A stretch of 64,000 nt of DNA from Rhizobium sp. L51/94. Its GTDB lineage: Bacteria; Pseudomonadota; Alphaproteobacteria; Rhizobiales; Rhizobiaceae. Of this stretch, positions 18,059-26,996 are shown in pieces. Location of the stretch: positions 597,501 to 661,500 of the forward strand of contig NZ_CP072141.1 in NCBI RefSeq assembly GCF_019355555.1, read 5' to 3'. The notes beneath the pieces were generated by a model. It was not told the DNA's origin and made no database searches. It worked only from the letters and a program-made list of their open reading frames with translations. The translations under genes and the position numbers were made by a program. Every line of letters begins with the position of its first letter. Within the stretch, counting starts at the first letter, position 1.

Positions 18059-18244
18059 TTAGCAAAGAATGCGACGAGCCCAGAGCAGGGTCCGCTCAAT
18101 GGCTCCGTCGACGACTGTCGGCGCCAACTGCTGGCGCTGTGTGACAGCGGTTTCCTCGTCAGCCACGGAAGCACCGGCTTCGATGCGCTTTGCCCGGACG
18201 GGCGGGTGAAGGTAACCAAGGGTCATGCCACCCATGAAAAACAT
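18059..18244 (-). CDS. Small hypothetical protein, 61 residues
   Basis: The ATG at 18244 is preceded by GGAGGT with 5-nt spacing, one of the best ribosome binding sites in the window. This decides the start over an upstream ATG at 18271. The product begins MFFMGGMTLGYLHPPVRAKRIEAG, has a short hydrophobic N-terminus and a helical, Gln/Arg-rich rest. No family is recognised. Upstream sequence (18245-18395) contains two GTTAAC palindromes and a TTAACCAT element that may carry its promoter. The gene lies between the end of the peptide transporter operon and the 60-residue gene, all on the minus strand. Confidence 0.5.
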   Translation of the reverse strand: MFFMGGMTLGYLHPPVRAKRIEAGASVADEETAVTQRQQLAPTVVDGAIERTLLWARRILC

Positions 18245-18275
18245 ACTGCACCTCCAGACCTTGGCGATCACGAAA

Positions 18276-18364
18276 GTTAACCGCCGTTAACGAGATCATG
18301 ACAGAAATGCGGCAGCTGTCAATAGTCTATGGCGTTGGTCGTGTTTAAACCAATCGTTAACCAT
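18276..18364. promoter_or_regulatory. GTTAAC repeats and TTAACCAT element
   Basis: GTTAAC occurs at 18276-18281 and 18286-18291, and TTAACCAT at 18357-18364. TTAA-based elements, including TTAACCAT half-sites, are bound by CtrA in alphaproteobacteria. The first pair has a 6-nt gap between TTAA blocks rather than the usual 7, so this is only suggestive. They lie 30-120 nt upstream of the 61-residue gene. Confidence 0.25.
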
Positions 18365-18395
18365 AACCTAAAAATATACACTTTAAAACAGAGAC

Positions 18396-19145
18396 TTAAG
18401 CGCGGGCAAAACCCTTGCTGGCGACCATGAGATTGCGTGTGTACTCTTCCGAGACGCGGCCGGCAGCTAGATCGACCGAGGCAAGCCGCTCCACCACGGA
18501 GCCGTTCTGCATGACGGCAAGCCGGTCGCACATGTGGGTGACGACGCCGAGATCGTGGCTGACCATCACGAAGGTCAGATTGCGATCGCGCCGGATCTGC
18601 TCGAGAAGATTGAGCACCTCCGCCTGCACGGAAGCATCGAGTGCCGAGGTCGGCTCATCCAGCAGCAAAATCGACGGCTCGACGATCAGGGCCCTTGCAA
18701 TCGCCACCCGCTGCCGTTGGCCGCCGGAAAGCTGGTGCGGATAGCGGAAGCGAAATCCGGCACCGAGACCGACTTCGTCCAGCGCCCGGGTAATGCGCCG
18801 TTCGCCATCGTCTATCCCGTGGATCAGCAGGGGCTCAAGCAGCAGCCGGTCGATCGTCTGGCGCGGATGTAGCGACCCGTATGGATCCTGAAACACCATC
18901 TGCACCTCGCGGTAGAAGCTCTTGCTGCGCTTTGCGCCCTTCAGCGTTTCGCCTTCGATGCGGATCGTGCCTTCGCTGACCGGTGCCAGACCCGCAACGG
19001 CGCGCAGAAGCGTCGATTTTCCGGAGCCGGATTCGCCCACCAGCCCGAAGGACTGGCCTTTGTCGACGGAGATGCTGACGGCGTTCAGCGCGTAGTAGCC
19101 GTCATAGATGACGCTGAGATTGTTGATCGACAGGGTGGTGTTCAT
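18396..19145 (-). CDS. Peptide ABC transporter ATP-binding protein (DppF type)
   Basis: A 249-residue ATPase that powers uptake through the neighbouring permeases. Walker A GESGSGKS is at residues 37-44, the signature is LSGGQRQR, Walker B is ILLLDEPTSALD, and the switch His is in MVSHDLGVV. The ATG at 19145 overlaps the preceding gene by 4 nt (ATGA), showing translational coupling. It is shorter than usual DppF (about 330 residues): the C-terminal peptide-transporter extension with its Fe-S cysteines is absent. It is the last gene of the operon. Confidence 0.92.
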   Translation of the reverse strand: MNTTLSINNLSVIYDGYYALNAVSISVDKGQSFGLVGESGSGKSTLLRAVAGLAPVSEGTIRIEGETLKGAKRSKSFYREVQMVFQDPYGSLHPRQTIDRLLLEPLLIHGIDDGERRITRALDEVGLGAGFRFRYPHQLSGGQRQRVAIARALIVEPSILLLDEPTSALDASVQAEVLNLLEQIRRDRNLTFVMVSHDLGVVTHMCDRLAVMQNGSVVERLASVDLAAGRVSEEYTRNLMVASKGFARA

Positions 19146-19972
19146 AGGGCCCACTCCGGCTTGCGCTCGAGCACCGGCAACGGATGGCGATCCTCGCCGA
19201 TGACGGGCATGCAGTTCAGCAGGCCACGCGTATACGGATGCTGGGCATTGCGCAGTTCGGACGCCGGCAATTCCTCGACGATCTTGCCGGCATACATGAC
19301 GATGACGCGATCACAGAACGACGATACCAGCCGCAGGTCGTGCGATACGAAAATCAGCCCCATGCCGCGCTCGGATACCAGCTTGTCCATGATGCGAAGG
19401 ACATCGAGTTGCACTGTGACGTCGAGCGCCGAGGTCGGTTCGTCGGCGATCAGCAATTCCGGGCCGGCAATCAGCATCATGGCGATCATCACCCGCTGCC
19501 CCATGCCGCCGGAGACCTCGTGCGGATGCAGGTCGAAGACCCGTTGCGGCTCCCGGATTTGCACTGCTTCCAGCATGGCGAGCGCCCGGTCGCGGGCCTC
19601 CGCCTTGCTGACGCGCTCATGCGTGCGCAAAGTCTCGCAAACCTGCTTGCCGATCGTCATGACGGGATCGAGCGAATATTTCGGGTCCTGCAACACCATG
19701 GCGATCCGCTTGCCGCGCAACGCACGCCGCTCCTTCGACGAGGCTTTCAACAAGTCTATACCGTTGAAATTCAAAGCATCGGCGGTGACGATCCCGTGCG
19801 ACTGGGTGAGGCCCATGATGGCGCGGCCGGTCTGCGACTTGCCGGAGCCGCTTTCGCCGACAATGCCGAGCCGCTCGCGGCCGAGAGTGAAGGAAACACC
19901 GCGCACGGCCTCGATCACGCCGGTGCGCGTCGGATAGCTGACCTTCAGATTGTCGACTGTCAGCATGGTCAT
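19142..19972 (-). CDS. Peptide ABC transporter ATP-binding protein (DppD type)
   Basis: A 276-residue ATPase paired with the preceding DppF-like subunit. Walker A GESGSGKS lies at 39-46, the signature is VSGGMGQR, and Walker B is LLIADEPTSALDVTVQ. Residues about 235-276 form the start of the oligopeptide-type C-terminal extension (AQHPYTRGLLNCMPVIGED), though it is short. It starts inside the ATGA overlap with the DppC-like gene. The signature has Met in place of the more usual Gln/Leu, which is tolerated. Confidence 0.92.
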   Translation of the reverse strand: MTMLTVDNLKVSYPTRTGVIEAVRGVSFTLGRERLGIVGESGSGKSQTGRAIMGLTQSHGIVTADALNFNGIDLLKASSKERRALRGKRIAMVLQDPKYSLDPVMTIGKQVCETLRTHERVSKAEARDRALAMLEAVQIREPQRVFDLHPHEVSGGMGQRVMIAMMLIAGPELLIADEPTSALDVTVQLDVLRIMDKLVSERGMGLIFVSHDLRLVSSFCDRVIVMYAGKIVEELPASELRNAQHPYTRGLLNCMPVIGEDRHPLPVLERKPEWAL

Positions 19973-20904
19973 CGGCCACTCTCCTGCGGATCGAGGGCAT
20001 CGCGCAAACCGTCGCCGAGCAGATTAAAGCCGAGACTGACGATCAAGATGGCAAAGCCCGGCATTGCCGCCACCCACCATTGGTCGAGGATGAAGCGGCG
20101 GCCGGACGCGATCATCGCGCCCCATTCAGGCAGCGGCGGCTGGGCGCCGAGACCGAGGAAGCCGAGGCCGGCTGCGGTGAGGATGATGCCAGCCATATCG
20201 AGCGTCACCCGGACGATCAGCGACGAGATGCAGAGCGGCATGACATGGCGAAAAATGATCCGCAGCGGCGAGGCGCCCATCAGCCGGACGGCTGAAATAT
20301 AGTCGGAGCGCCGCACCGTCATCGTCTCGGCCCGGGCAATACGGGCATAGGGTGGCCAGGAGGTGATGGCGATGGCGATGATGGCGTTCTGGATACCGGG
20401 GCCGAGGGCCGCGACAAAGGCGAGCGCCAGCACGAGCTTCGGAAAGGCGAGGAAAATATCGGTGATGCGCATCAGCACCGCATCCAGCCAGCCGCCGACA
20501 TAACCGGACACCGTGCCGATCAGCAGCCCTATCGGTGCCGAAATGATGGCGACAAGCACAATCACCAGCAATGTCAGACGCGAGCCGTGCATGATCCGCG
20601 AAAAAATATCGCGTCCCTGGTCGTCAGTGCCGAGCAGATAGCCCTGGGCACCGGGCGGCAGCAGCCGGGCATTGGCGAGATCGCCGATAACAGGCGACTT
20701 GGTGGCGATCACATCGGCAAAGACGGCAATGAACAACAGGCCAAGGATAATTATCAGGCCGAGCACCGCCAGATGGTTGGCGGAAAACTGCCGCCAGGTG
20801 ATATAGGCGCGGCCAAGCCTCGCCTGCAGCCGCGATTGCGGCCGGTCGGAGAGCAGCCATTGGCGGCGGGTGAGTGGCGCTGTTGGTGAGGTTGGACCCG
20901 TCAT
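19969..20904 (-). CDS. Peptide ABC transporter permease (DppC type)
   Basis: A 311-residue inner-membrane permease with six predicted helices. An N-terminal anchor (about 40-62) is followed by the periplasmic segment GYLLGTDDQGRDIFSRIMHGSR typical of DppC/OppC. The cytoplasmic coupling motif region is AVRLMGASPLRIIFRHVMPLCIS. The protein ends with LLGDGLRDALDPQ, the usual DppC tail. It overlaps both neighbours by 4 nt and forms a heterodimer with the DppB-like protein. Confidence 0.93.
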   Translation of the reverse strand: MTGPTSPTAPLTRRQWLLSDRPQSRLQARLGRAYITWRQFSANHLAVLGLIIILGLLFIAVFADVIATKSPVIGDLANARLLPPGAQGYLLGTDDQGRDIFSRIMHGSRLTLLVIVLVAIISAPIGLLIGTVSGYVGGWLDAVLMRITDIFLAFPKLVLALAFVAALGPGIQNAIIAIAITSWPPYARIARAETMTVRRSDYISAVRLMGASPLRIIFRHVMPLCISSLIVRVTLDMAGIILTAAGLGFLGLGAQPPLPEWGAMIASGRRFILDQWWVAAMPGFAILIVSLGFNLLGDGLRDALDPQESGR

Positions 20905-21968
20905 TGGCGTCGTGTCCTTGGGTCTAGTGTTCGGTAGAGAATGTCGGACAGAAGATTGATACCGATGAACACCGTGCCGATGACGATGGTGCCGCCAAGC
21001 ACGGCGTTCATGTCGGCGTTCTGCAGCGAGTTTGTGATGTAGAAGCCGATGCCCGGCCAGGAGAACACGGTTTCGGTCAGCACCGACCCCTCGAGCAGGC
21101 CGGCATAGGAGAGCGCGATGACTGTCACCAGCGGGACGGCCGCGTTGCGCAGCGCATGCGCCCAGATGACCCGGGTTTCGGAGAGGCCCTTGGCCCGCAC
21201 TGCGACGATATATTCCTGGCCGAGCTCGTTCAGCATGAAGCTGCGCGTCATGCGGCTGATATAGGCCAGCGAGAAATAGCCGAGCAGGGATGCCGGCAGG
21301 ATGATGTGGCGGAAGACATCAGCGAAGACGTCCCATTCGCCCTGCAAGGCGGAATCGAGCAGGAACAGGCCTGTGATCGGCGTGAACGTATATTCGTAGG
21401 TGATATCGATACGGCCGGGAAAGGCTACCCATTTCAGCTTAGCGTAGAAGATCACCAGCGAAATCAGCGCCATCCAGAAGATCGGCACGGAATAACCGAT
21501 GAGCCCGATGACGCGCACCAGCTGGTCGATCAGGCTACCACGACGCACGGCGGCCAGCACGCCGAGCGGCACGCCGATCACCGAACCGATGATCGTCCCG
21601 AGCGTCGCCAATTCGAGCGTGGCCGGAAAGGCGCGACGGATATCGGTCATGACGGGGTTCGTCGTCAGCACCGAGGTGCCGAAATCGCCAGAAAGCACAC
21701 CCTTCAGATAAATGTAGAACTGCTCGTAGAGCGGCAAATCGAGGCCAAGCTCACGCCGTACCCGCTCGATCACATGCGCCGGCGCCCGGTCGCCGAGGAT
21801 AGCGAGAACCGGGTCGATCGGCACCACGCGGCCGATGAAGAAGGTGACGGCCAGAAGACCGAGATAGGTGGTGATGGCGATGCCGACGAAGCGTAGCACG
21901 GCCTTGACGATGGGCATGGTGCGGCCAGTCGCGGGCCGCACCTCCATCCTGCGTTCAACTGTACTCAA
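20901..21968 (-). CDS. Peptide ABC transporter permease (DppB type)
   Basis: A 355-residue permease. It has a first helix at about 26-48 (FVGIAITTYLGLLAVTFFIG), a large periplasmic region with PLYEQFYIYLKGVLSGDFG, and the coupling segment VRAKGLSETRVIWAHALRNAA. The tail LLSDILYRTLDPRTR is typical of DppB/OppB. It begins 18 nt after the stop of the solute-binding protein gene. The N-terminus carries about 20 extra residues compared with the usual family; an internal start at Met18 is possible. Confidence 0.92.
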   Translation of the reverse strand: MSTVERRMEVRPATGRTMPIVKAVLRFVGIAITTYLGLLAVTFFIGRVVPIDPVLAILGDRAPAHVIERVRRELGLDLPLYEQFYIYLKGVLSGDFGTSVLTTNPVMTDIRRAFPATLELATLGTIIGSVIGVPLGVLAAVRRGSLIDQLVRVIGLIGYSVPIFWMALISLVIFYAKLKWVAFPGRIDITYEYTFTPITGLFLLDSALQGEWDVFADVFRHIILPASLLGYFSLAYISRMTRSFMLNELGQEYIVAVRAKGLSETRVIWAHALRNAAVPLVTVIALSYAGLLEGSVLTETVFSWPGIGFYITNSLQNADMNAVLGGTIVIGTVFIGINLLSDILYRTLDPRTRRQ

Positions 21969-21986
21969 GCGACCGATCCTTCCGGA

Positions 21987-23633
21987 CTACTCCTTCGATA
22001 TCGGCCAGACGAAGTTGGTGTCGAAGCTCGGACCGAGCGCAAAGCCCTTCAGGTCCTTCTTGTAAGCGGCGACTTCAATCTGCTGGAAGAGGATCGCAAA
22101 CGGGCTGTTGTGCAGGAATTTCTTCTGAACGTCCTGGTACATCGCAGCGCGCTTGGTGGCATCCGGCTCGAACAGGGCAGCCCGGGTGATCTTGTCGAGC
22201 TCGGGAGTAACGAACGTGTTGCGCCAGGCCAGCGTCTTGGTCTTGCCGTCGTCGGAATTGTCCGGATTGGTGGTGAAGGTTTCCGCGTTGGAATTCGGAT
22301 CCCAGTAATCCATGCCCCAGTTGCCGATATAGATATCGTGGTTGCGGGCACGATATTTGGTCAGGGTCTGCTTGCCGTCGCCGGGAATGATCTCGAGCTT
22401 GATGCCGGCCTGTCCCAGCGTCTGCTGGATCGACTGGGCAACGCCGGTGATCGGCTCGATGTTGCGCACGTCCATGGTAACCGTGAAGCCATCCTTGAGG
22501 CCTGCCTTGGCCAGCAGTTCCTTGGCCTTGGCAACATCCAGCGTGAACGGCTTTTCCTCGAGCGCGCCGAGCACGCCCTTCGGCTCGAACGTCTGGCGGA
22601 TTTCGCCAACACCCTTGATCAGGGTCTTGCCGATGGCATCATAGTCGATCAGGTAGCGGAAGGCTTCCTGGACTTCTGGCTTGGCAAGGTTCGGGTTCTT
22701 CTGGTTGAGGCTGATGTAATAGACCGTGCCCTTCGGAGCATTGGTCACGGATACCTTGCCTTCCTTGGTCAGTTGATCGAGATCGCCCGGCTCGAGGTTG
22801 CGGGCAACATCGATGTCGCCGTTCTCGAGTGCCAGCCGCTGGCCGGAGCTTTCCTTCATGAAGCGATAGATGACGCGGGCAAGCTTCGGCTTTTCACCGT
22901 AGTAATTATCGTTGCGTTCCAGCACGATCGCTTCGTTGGCGCGCCATTCACGCAGCTTGAAGGGGCCGGAGCCCGCATAGCCGGTCTTCAGCCACTCGTT
23001 GCCGAAATCATTGTCGTACTTGTAGTCGGCCGACGGGGTGACGGCCTTGACGTGGTCGAGCACGAGCTTCTTGTCGACGACATTGGCGACGGTAGACGTC
23101 AGGCAATTGAGAACGAAGGACGGCGCATAGGCCTTGTCGACAGTGAAGGTAAACGTGGTCGCGTCTACAGCCTTCGCCTTGGTAGCGACGTTATCGCCGG
23201 TCAGGCCGAACTGTGTGAGGATGAAGGCGGGGCTCTTATCGAGCTTAACTGCGCGCTCGAACGACCATGCGACGTCGTCGGCAGTGATCGGATTGCCTGA
23301 GGCGAATTTCAGGCCCGGTTTCAGCTTGAATGTGTAGGTCAGGTGGTCGTCGGACACTGTCCAGCTCTCGGCCAGGTCACCCTTGACCTTGGTGGTGTCG
23401 GCTGTGTCGAGCCGGACCAGAAGGCTATAGGTATTCCCGGTGATTTCGGCGGTCGAAAGCTCGTAAGCTTCGCCCGGGTCCATCGAGATGATATCGTCGA
23501 AAGCGAAGCCTTCGACCAGCGTATCCTTCGGTGTTGCCGCAAAGGAAGCGACCGGCGCCGATGCCATAACGAGTGAAAACGCAGCGCTTGCCGCAAGGAG
23601 GCGGAAGTTGCGGTGGATAGTGCTGATGGTCAT
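21987..23633 (-). CDS. Peptide ABC transporter substrate-binding protein (SBP family 5)
   Basis: A 548-residue periplasmic protein that delivers peptides to the permeases. Residues 1-32 form a signal peptide ending ASFAATPKD. The family-5 features are ITADDVAWSFERAV, LAESWTVSDDHLTYTFKLKPGLKF and VQEAFRYLIDYDAIG. An upstream M19 dipeptidase gene starts the operon, so dipeptides, perhaps ones containing D-residues, are plausible ligands; this is inference. Confidence 0.93.
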   Translation of the reverse strand: MTISTIHRNFRLLAASAAFSLVMASAPVASFAATPKDTLVEGFAFDDIISMDPGEAYELSTAEITGNTYSLLVRLDTADTTKVKGDLAESWTVSDDHLTYTFKLKPGLKFASGNPITADDVAWSFERAVKLDKSPAFILTQFGLTGDNVATKAKAVDATTFTFTVDKAYAPSFVLNCLTSTVANVVDKKLVLDHVKAVTPSADYKYDNDFGNEWLKTGYAGSGPFKLREWRANEAIVLERNDNYYGEKPKLARVIYRFMKESSGQRLALENGDIDVARNLEPGDLDQLTKEGKVSVTNAPKGTVYYISLNQKNPNLAKPEVQEAFRYLIDYDAIGKTLIKGVGEIRQTFEPKGVLGALEEKPFTLDVAKAKELLAKAGLKDGFTVTMDVRNIEPITGVAQSIQQTLGQAGIKLEIIPGDGKQTLTKYRARNHDIYIGNWGMDYWDPNSNAETFTTNPDNSDDGKTKTLAWRNTFVTPELDKITRAALFEPDATKRAAMYQDVQKKFLHNSPFAILFQQIEVAAYKKDLKGFALGPSFDTNFVWPISKE

Positions 23634-23675
23634 TTTCTATTCCCCTGTTTTTTAAAGTCTTATTTCTGCGAAACC

Positions 23676-24737
23676 TCAGTGACCGCTCGTCTCCCCCCAG
23701 GCGGACGCCAGGACCCGAAGCCAGTTTTCCCGGCATAATTTCACCAGATCGTCCTCACCATAACCAACGTTCCGGAGCGCAGCAATCAGCTTCTGGTTGC
23801 CGGCGGCATCGCCTATCTCGTCGGGAATGGTTGCCCCATCGAAGTCCGAGCCGAGGCCGACACAGTCGATCCCCATGCGCTGCACGAGATGATCGATATG
23901 GCGCACCATATCCTCGAGCGGCGTATCCGCGTCGGAGCGTCCGTCGGCGCGCAGCATGGCAGTTGCGTAGTTCAATCCGACGATGCCGCGGCTTTCCTTG
24001 ATGGCGTCGAGTTGACGGTCGGTGAGGTTGCGCGCTACCGGCGTCAGTGCGTGTGAATTGGAATGGCTGGCGACCAGCGGCTGGTCGGTGGTCTTTGCCA
24101 CATCCCAGAAGCCCTTCTCGGTAATGTGCGCGAGATCGATCAAAATTCCGAGCTCGTTGCAGCGCCGGACCAGAGCGAAACCTGCCTGCGTCAGGCCGGG
24201 CCCGGTATCCGGCGACATGGGGAAGGCGAAAGGAACGCCGTGGGCAAAGACATTGTTGCGGCTCCAGACCGGACCGAGAGAGCGCAGGCCGGCGGCATGG
24301 AATGTTTCCAGCGCGACCAGATCCGCATCGATCGCCTCGCAGCCCTCCATGTGCAGCACCGCGGCAAAGACGCCTTTCGCCATGCACTCGCGGATATCGC
24401 TGATCGACCTGCAAAGCTTCCACGCGCCATCACGATCTAGGCGCAGCGCGATCGCAGCCATCTCATGGGCGATGTCCAGCGACGGAGAGCGCTCAAGCGG
24501 AGCTGCCATCGGCGTCACGTAATGACCGTTGCGGTCGGGTTCGGCAAAGACGAGATCGCCGGAGGGAATGTAGATGGCGCAAAGTCCACCGGCGAGGCCA
24601 CCAGCTTTTGCGCGCGCTGCATCGATATGGCCGCTCGTCGTTCCGTCACGGAATTCGGCGACCGGATCGCTCCCCTTTTTCTGGTGCGACCATAGTCGCA
24701 GGAGAACATCGTTATGGCCGTCGAACACGAGTTGCAT
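23676..24737 (-). CDS. Membrane dipeptidase (peptidase family M19)
   Basis: A 353-residue zinc dipeptidase of the renal dipeptidase family, which hydrolyses dipeptides including those with a C-terminal D-amino acid. Visible zinc-site elements are His8 and Asp10 (FDGHNDVL), the Glu of LHMEGCEAID (residue 131), and the His residues of LIDLAHIT and VASHSNSHAL. No signal peptide is seen, so it is probably cytoplasmic. AGGA lies about 7 nt before the ATG. As first gene of the dpp-like operon it would cleave imported dipeptides. Comparable M19-ABC operons occur in other rhizobia. Confidence 0.92.
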   Translation of the reverse strand: MQLVFDGHNDVLLRLWSHQKKGSDPVAEFRDGTTSGHIDAARAKAGGLAGGLCAIYIPSGDLVFAEPDRNGHYVTPMAAPLERSPSLDIAHEMAAIALRLDRDGAWKLCRSISDIRECMAKGVFAAVLHMEGCEAIDADLVALETFHAAGLRSLGPVWSRNNVFAHGVPFAFPMSPDTGPGLTQAGFALVRRCNELGILIDLAHITEKGFWDVAKTTDQPLVASHSNSHALTPVARNLTDRQLDAIKESRGIVGLNYATAMLRADGRSDADTPLEDMVRHIDHLVQRMGIDCVGLGSDFDGATIPDEIGDAAGNQKLIAALRNVGYGEDDLVKLCRENWLRVLASAWGETSGH

Positions 24738-24911
24738 ATGCTATCCTGGGCAGGCTGCCGATCCATCGGAAGTGGCCAGCATAAAAAGGCTGACAGGATT
24801 CGCCATCCCCCGGAGAAAATAAAAATAGCGGTGGCATCCTGCGTCGAACGCACCACCTAAGGGCGGCAATGACGGCGACCCATCGCCCGCTGCATTACAA
24901 GGGAGATTTCC

Positions 24912-25421
24912 ATGGCGCTTTCGATGTACCGCATGAGCATTCCGGTGTTTCAGCGTGGCTTGGCCACACTCACGACCTATCTCGACAAAGCAGATTCCTA
25001 CGCGACGGAAACGGGCAAGGATCCCGCGACATTGGTCGAGGCCCGCCTGGCACCCGACATGCTGCCGCTGTCAGGCCAGATCCAGCGCGCTTCCGACACG
25101 GCCAAGCTGACCGTGTCGCGCCTCTCCGGCATCGAGGCGCCACGCTTCGAAGACACCGAAACGACCATCGCCGAACTGCGCGCCCGCGTGGAAAAGACGA
25201 CAGCATTCCTGTCCTCGGTTGCTGCCGACGCGCTCGAAGGCAGCGAGACCCGCGAGGTGACGATATCGCCCGGAGGAGTCGCCACGACGTTCCGGGGTGA
25301 CGACTATCTCGCAAGCTTCGCGTTGCCGAATTTCTATTTCCACGTCGCCATGGCTCACGCCATCCTGCGAAACCAGGGCCTCATCATCGGCAAGAGGGAC
25401 TATCTCGGCCCGCAAGGCTGA
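24912..25421 (+). CDS. DUF1993 family protein
   Basis: A 169-residue protein with MSIPVFQRGLATL at the start, DMLPLSGQIQRASD in the middle and PNFYFHVAMAHAILRNQG near the end. These are features I associate with DUF1993, predicted four-helix-bundle proteins of the DinB/YfiT type with unknown function. GGGAGA lies just upstream of the ATG. It is monocistronic: divergent from the dipeptidase gene and convergent with the hydrolase gene 24 nt further on. No enzymatic role should be assumed. Confidence 0.8.
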   Translation: MALSMYRMSIPVFQRGLATLTTYLDKADSYATETGKDPATLVEARLAPDMLPLSGQIQRASDTAKLTVSRLSGIEAPRFEDTETTIAELRARVEKTTAFLSSVAADALEGSETREVTISPGGVATTFRGDDYLASFALPNFYFHVAMAHAILRNQGLIIGKRDYLGPQG

Positions 25422-25445
25422 CGTCCCGATCTCGCCGATTGCGGA

Positions 25446-26996
25446 TCAGGGCCGGTATGTCACCGGCCCGTCTTCCGTCAACTCCGTATAAGCCAGCGTC
25501 TGGTCGAGATGCCGGGCCCGGACAGATAGAAGCCGCTCGGCATAGCGCAGCCGGGTAGCAAGGTAGGCAGGCTCTTCCGCCAGATTGTAGAGCTCAGCCG
25601 GATCGGCCTGCAGGTCGAACAGCAGCGGCGGCAGGCCGGCGAAATGGACATATTTGAAGGCCGCATCGCGGATGACCGACAGATTGCATTCGTTGGGCCG
25701 CAGACCGAAATGCTGCTCCGGCAGAGAGTGGCGAATATCGCGGAAATCAAACTCCCAGAATGCCGCATCCCTCCAGCCGGCGGGTGCCGCGCCGTTCAGG
25801 AACGGCACTAGCGTCTCGCCATCGAGGTGATTGTCCGCATCGAGGCCCAGCCTGTCGCAGAGCGTCGGAAAGATATCCACCGAGCTGGTGAACTGCTCGA
25901 CGACGGTGCCGTTGCGGGTGGCTTTGGGATCGCGGACCACCAGCGGGATATGATAGCTGCCGTCGAAGAAGCCACCCTTGCCCAGCGTCCAGTGGTCTCC
26001 GGCCATTTCCGCATGGTCGGAGGTGAAAATGATGACAGTCTTGTCCCAGACGCCGGCATCCTTCAGCGCCTGACAAGCCTGTCCGATCTGCGCGTCAACC
26101 TCGGCAATCATGCCGTAATAGATGGCCCGGATGGCGCGAAAATCCTCTGACGACCAGTCGCTGAGCGGACCGTCGCCACCATGGATATAGTAGCCCTGAT
26201 TGTTCTGCGGCATCGCATAGGCGAGATAGGGATGCAAAGCATGCTCGGCTGCGACCGTTTCCGCACGCGCAAACTCGGGGCCGTCCTCGGGCGCAAACAT
26301 CGTGTTGTAGGGCGCAGGCACGGAAAACGGCGGATGTGGCCGCAGCAGCGACACATGCGCAAACCACGGCGCCTCCTGTTCGCCGAGCCAGCGCTCGAAC
26401 TCGCCGATCAGAAAGGCCGTCTGGGTCTCGTCCTTGGAATAGGACGGCGCACCGTTCGTGATTTCGCCGGGGTTGGCGCCGACCGGAATGTGGATGTCGC
26501 GACTGGTCGCCTCCTCATGGCCGCGCGCCCTCAGCCAGGACAGCCACTGCTTTTCGTGCTCCGGCAGCAGTTGGCGGGCAGTAAAGCCTGGCAGGACGCC
26601 TTCATAGGTCGTCATATGCGGATCGGCACCTTGGAGGCTGCGCGGGTCGGGCGCCGTATCGGTATAGCCAAAGAGGGTCGGCTCGTAGCCGCCGCGCCGG
26701 GCGGCCAGCGCCAGGTTGTCGAAGCGTGCATCCAATGGCGACCCATTGCGGCAGACACGGGTGTTCATCTGGTAGAGACCGGTATAGAGCGTCGCCCTCG
26801 CCGGCGAACAGGGTGCGGTGCCGGCAAAGTGGCGCTTGAACAGAACGCCTTCCGCCGCGAGCGCATCGATATTCGGCGTCCGCACAGCAGGATGACCGAC
26901 AGCAGAAAGACAATCGCCGCGCCATTGATCGGCGGTGATCAGCAGCACATTTGGCCGTTCCGAGATGTCCATGTCAGTGATGATTGGATTTTGCAT
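25446..26996 (-). CDS. Alkaline-phosphatase superfamily hydrolase, phosphonate monoester hydrolase/sulfatase type
   Basis: A 516-residue enzyme. The nucleophile motif is CSPARATLYTG with Cys63, the position converted to formylglycine in sulfatases (CxPxR). Metal-site elements include TADQWRGD near the N-terminus and IIFTSDHAEMAGDH. The segments GLYQMNTRVCRNGSPLDARFDNLA, GYTDTAPDPR, FWEFDFRD and KYVHFAGLPPLLFDL resemble the Rhizobium phosphonate monoester hydrolase more than choline sulfatase. The start at 26996 overlaps galE by 23 nt; an alternative ATG is at 26972. Neither has a strong ribosome site. It lies downstream of galE/exoB and may be co-transcribed. Substrate (sulfate, phosphate diester or phosphonate ester) is open. 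Confidence 0.85.
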   Translation of the reverse strand: MQNPIITDMDISERPNVLLITADQWRGDCLSAVGHPAVRTPNIDALAAEGVLFKRHFAGTAPCSPARATLYTGLYQMNTRVCRNGSPLDARFDNLALAARRGGYEPTLFGYTDTAPDPRSLQGADPHMTTYEGVLPGFTARQLLPEHEKQWLSWLRARGHEEATSRDIHIPVGANPGEITNGAPSYSKDETQTAFLIGEFERWLGEQEAPWFAHVSLLRPHPPFSVPAPYNTMFAPEDGPEFARAETVAAEHALHPYLAYAMPQNNQGYYIHGGDGPLSDWSSEDFRAIRAIYYGMIAEVDAQIGQACQALKDAGVWDKTVIIFTSDHAEMAGDHWTLGKGGFFDGSYHIPLVVRDPKATRNGTVVEQFTSSVDIFPTLCDRLGLDADNHLDGETLVPFLNGAAPAGWRDAAFWEFDFRDIRHSLPEQHFGLRPNECNLSVIRDAAFKYVHFAGLPPLLFDLQADPAELYNLAEEPAYLATRLRYAERLLSVRARHLDQTLAYTELTEDGPVTYRP

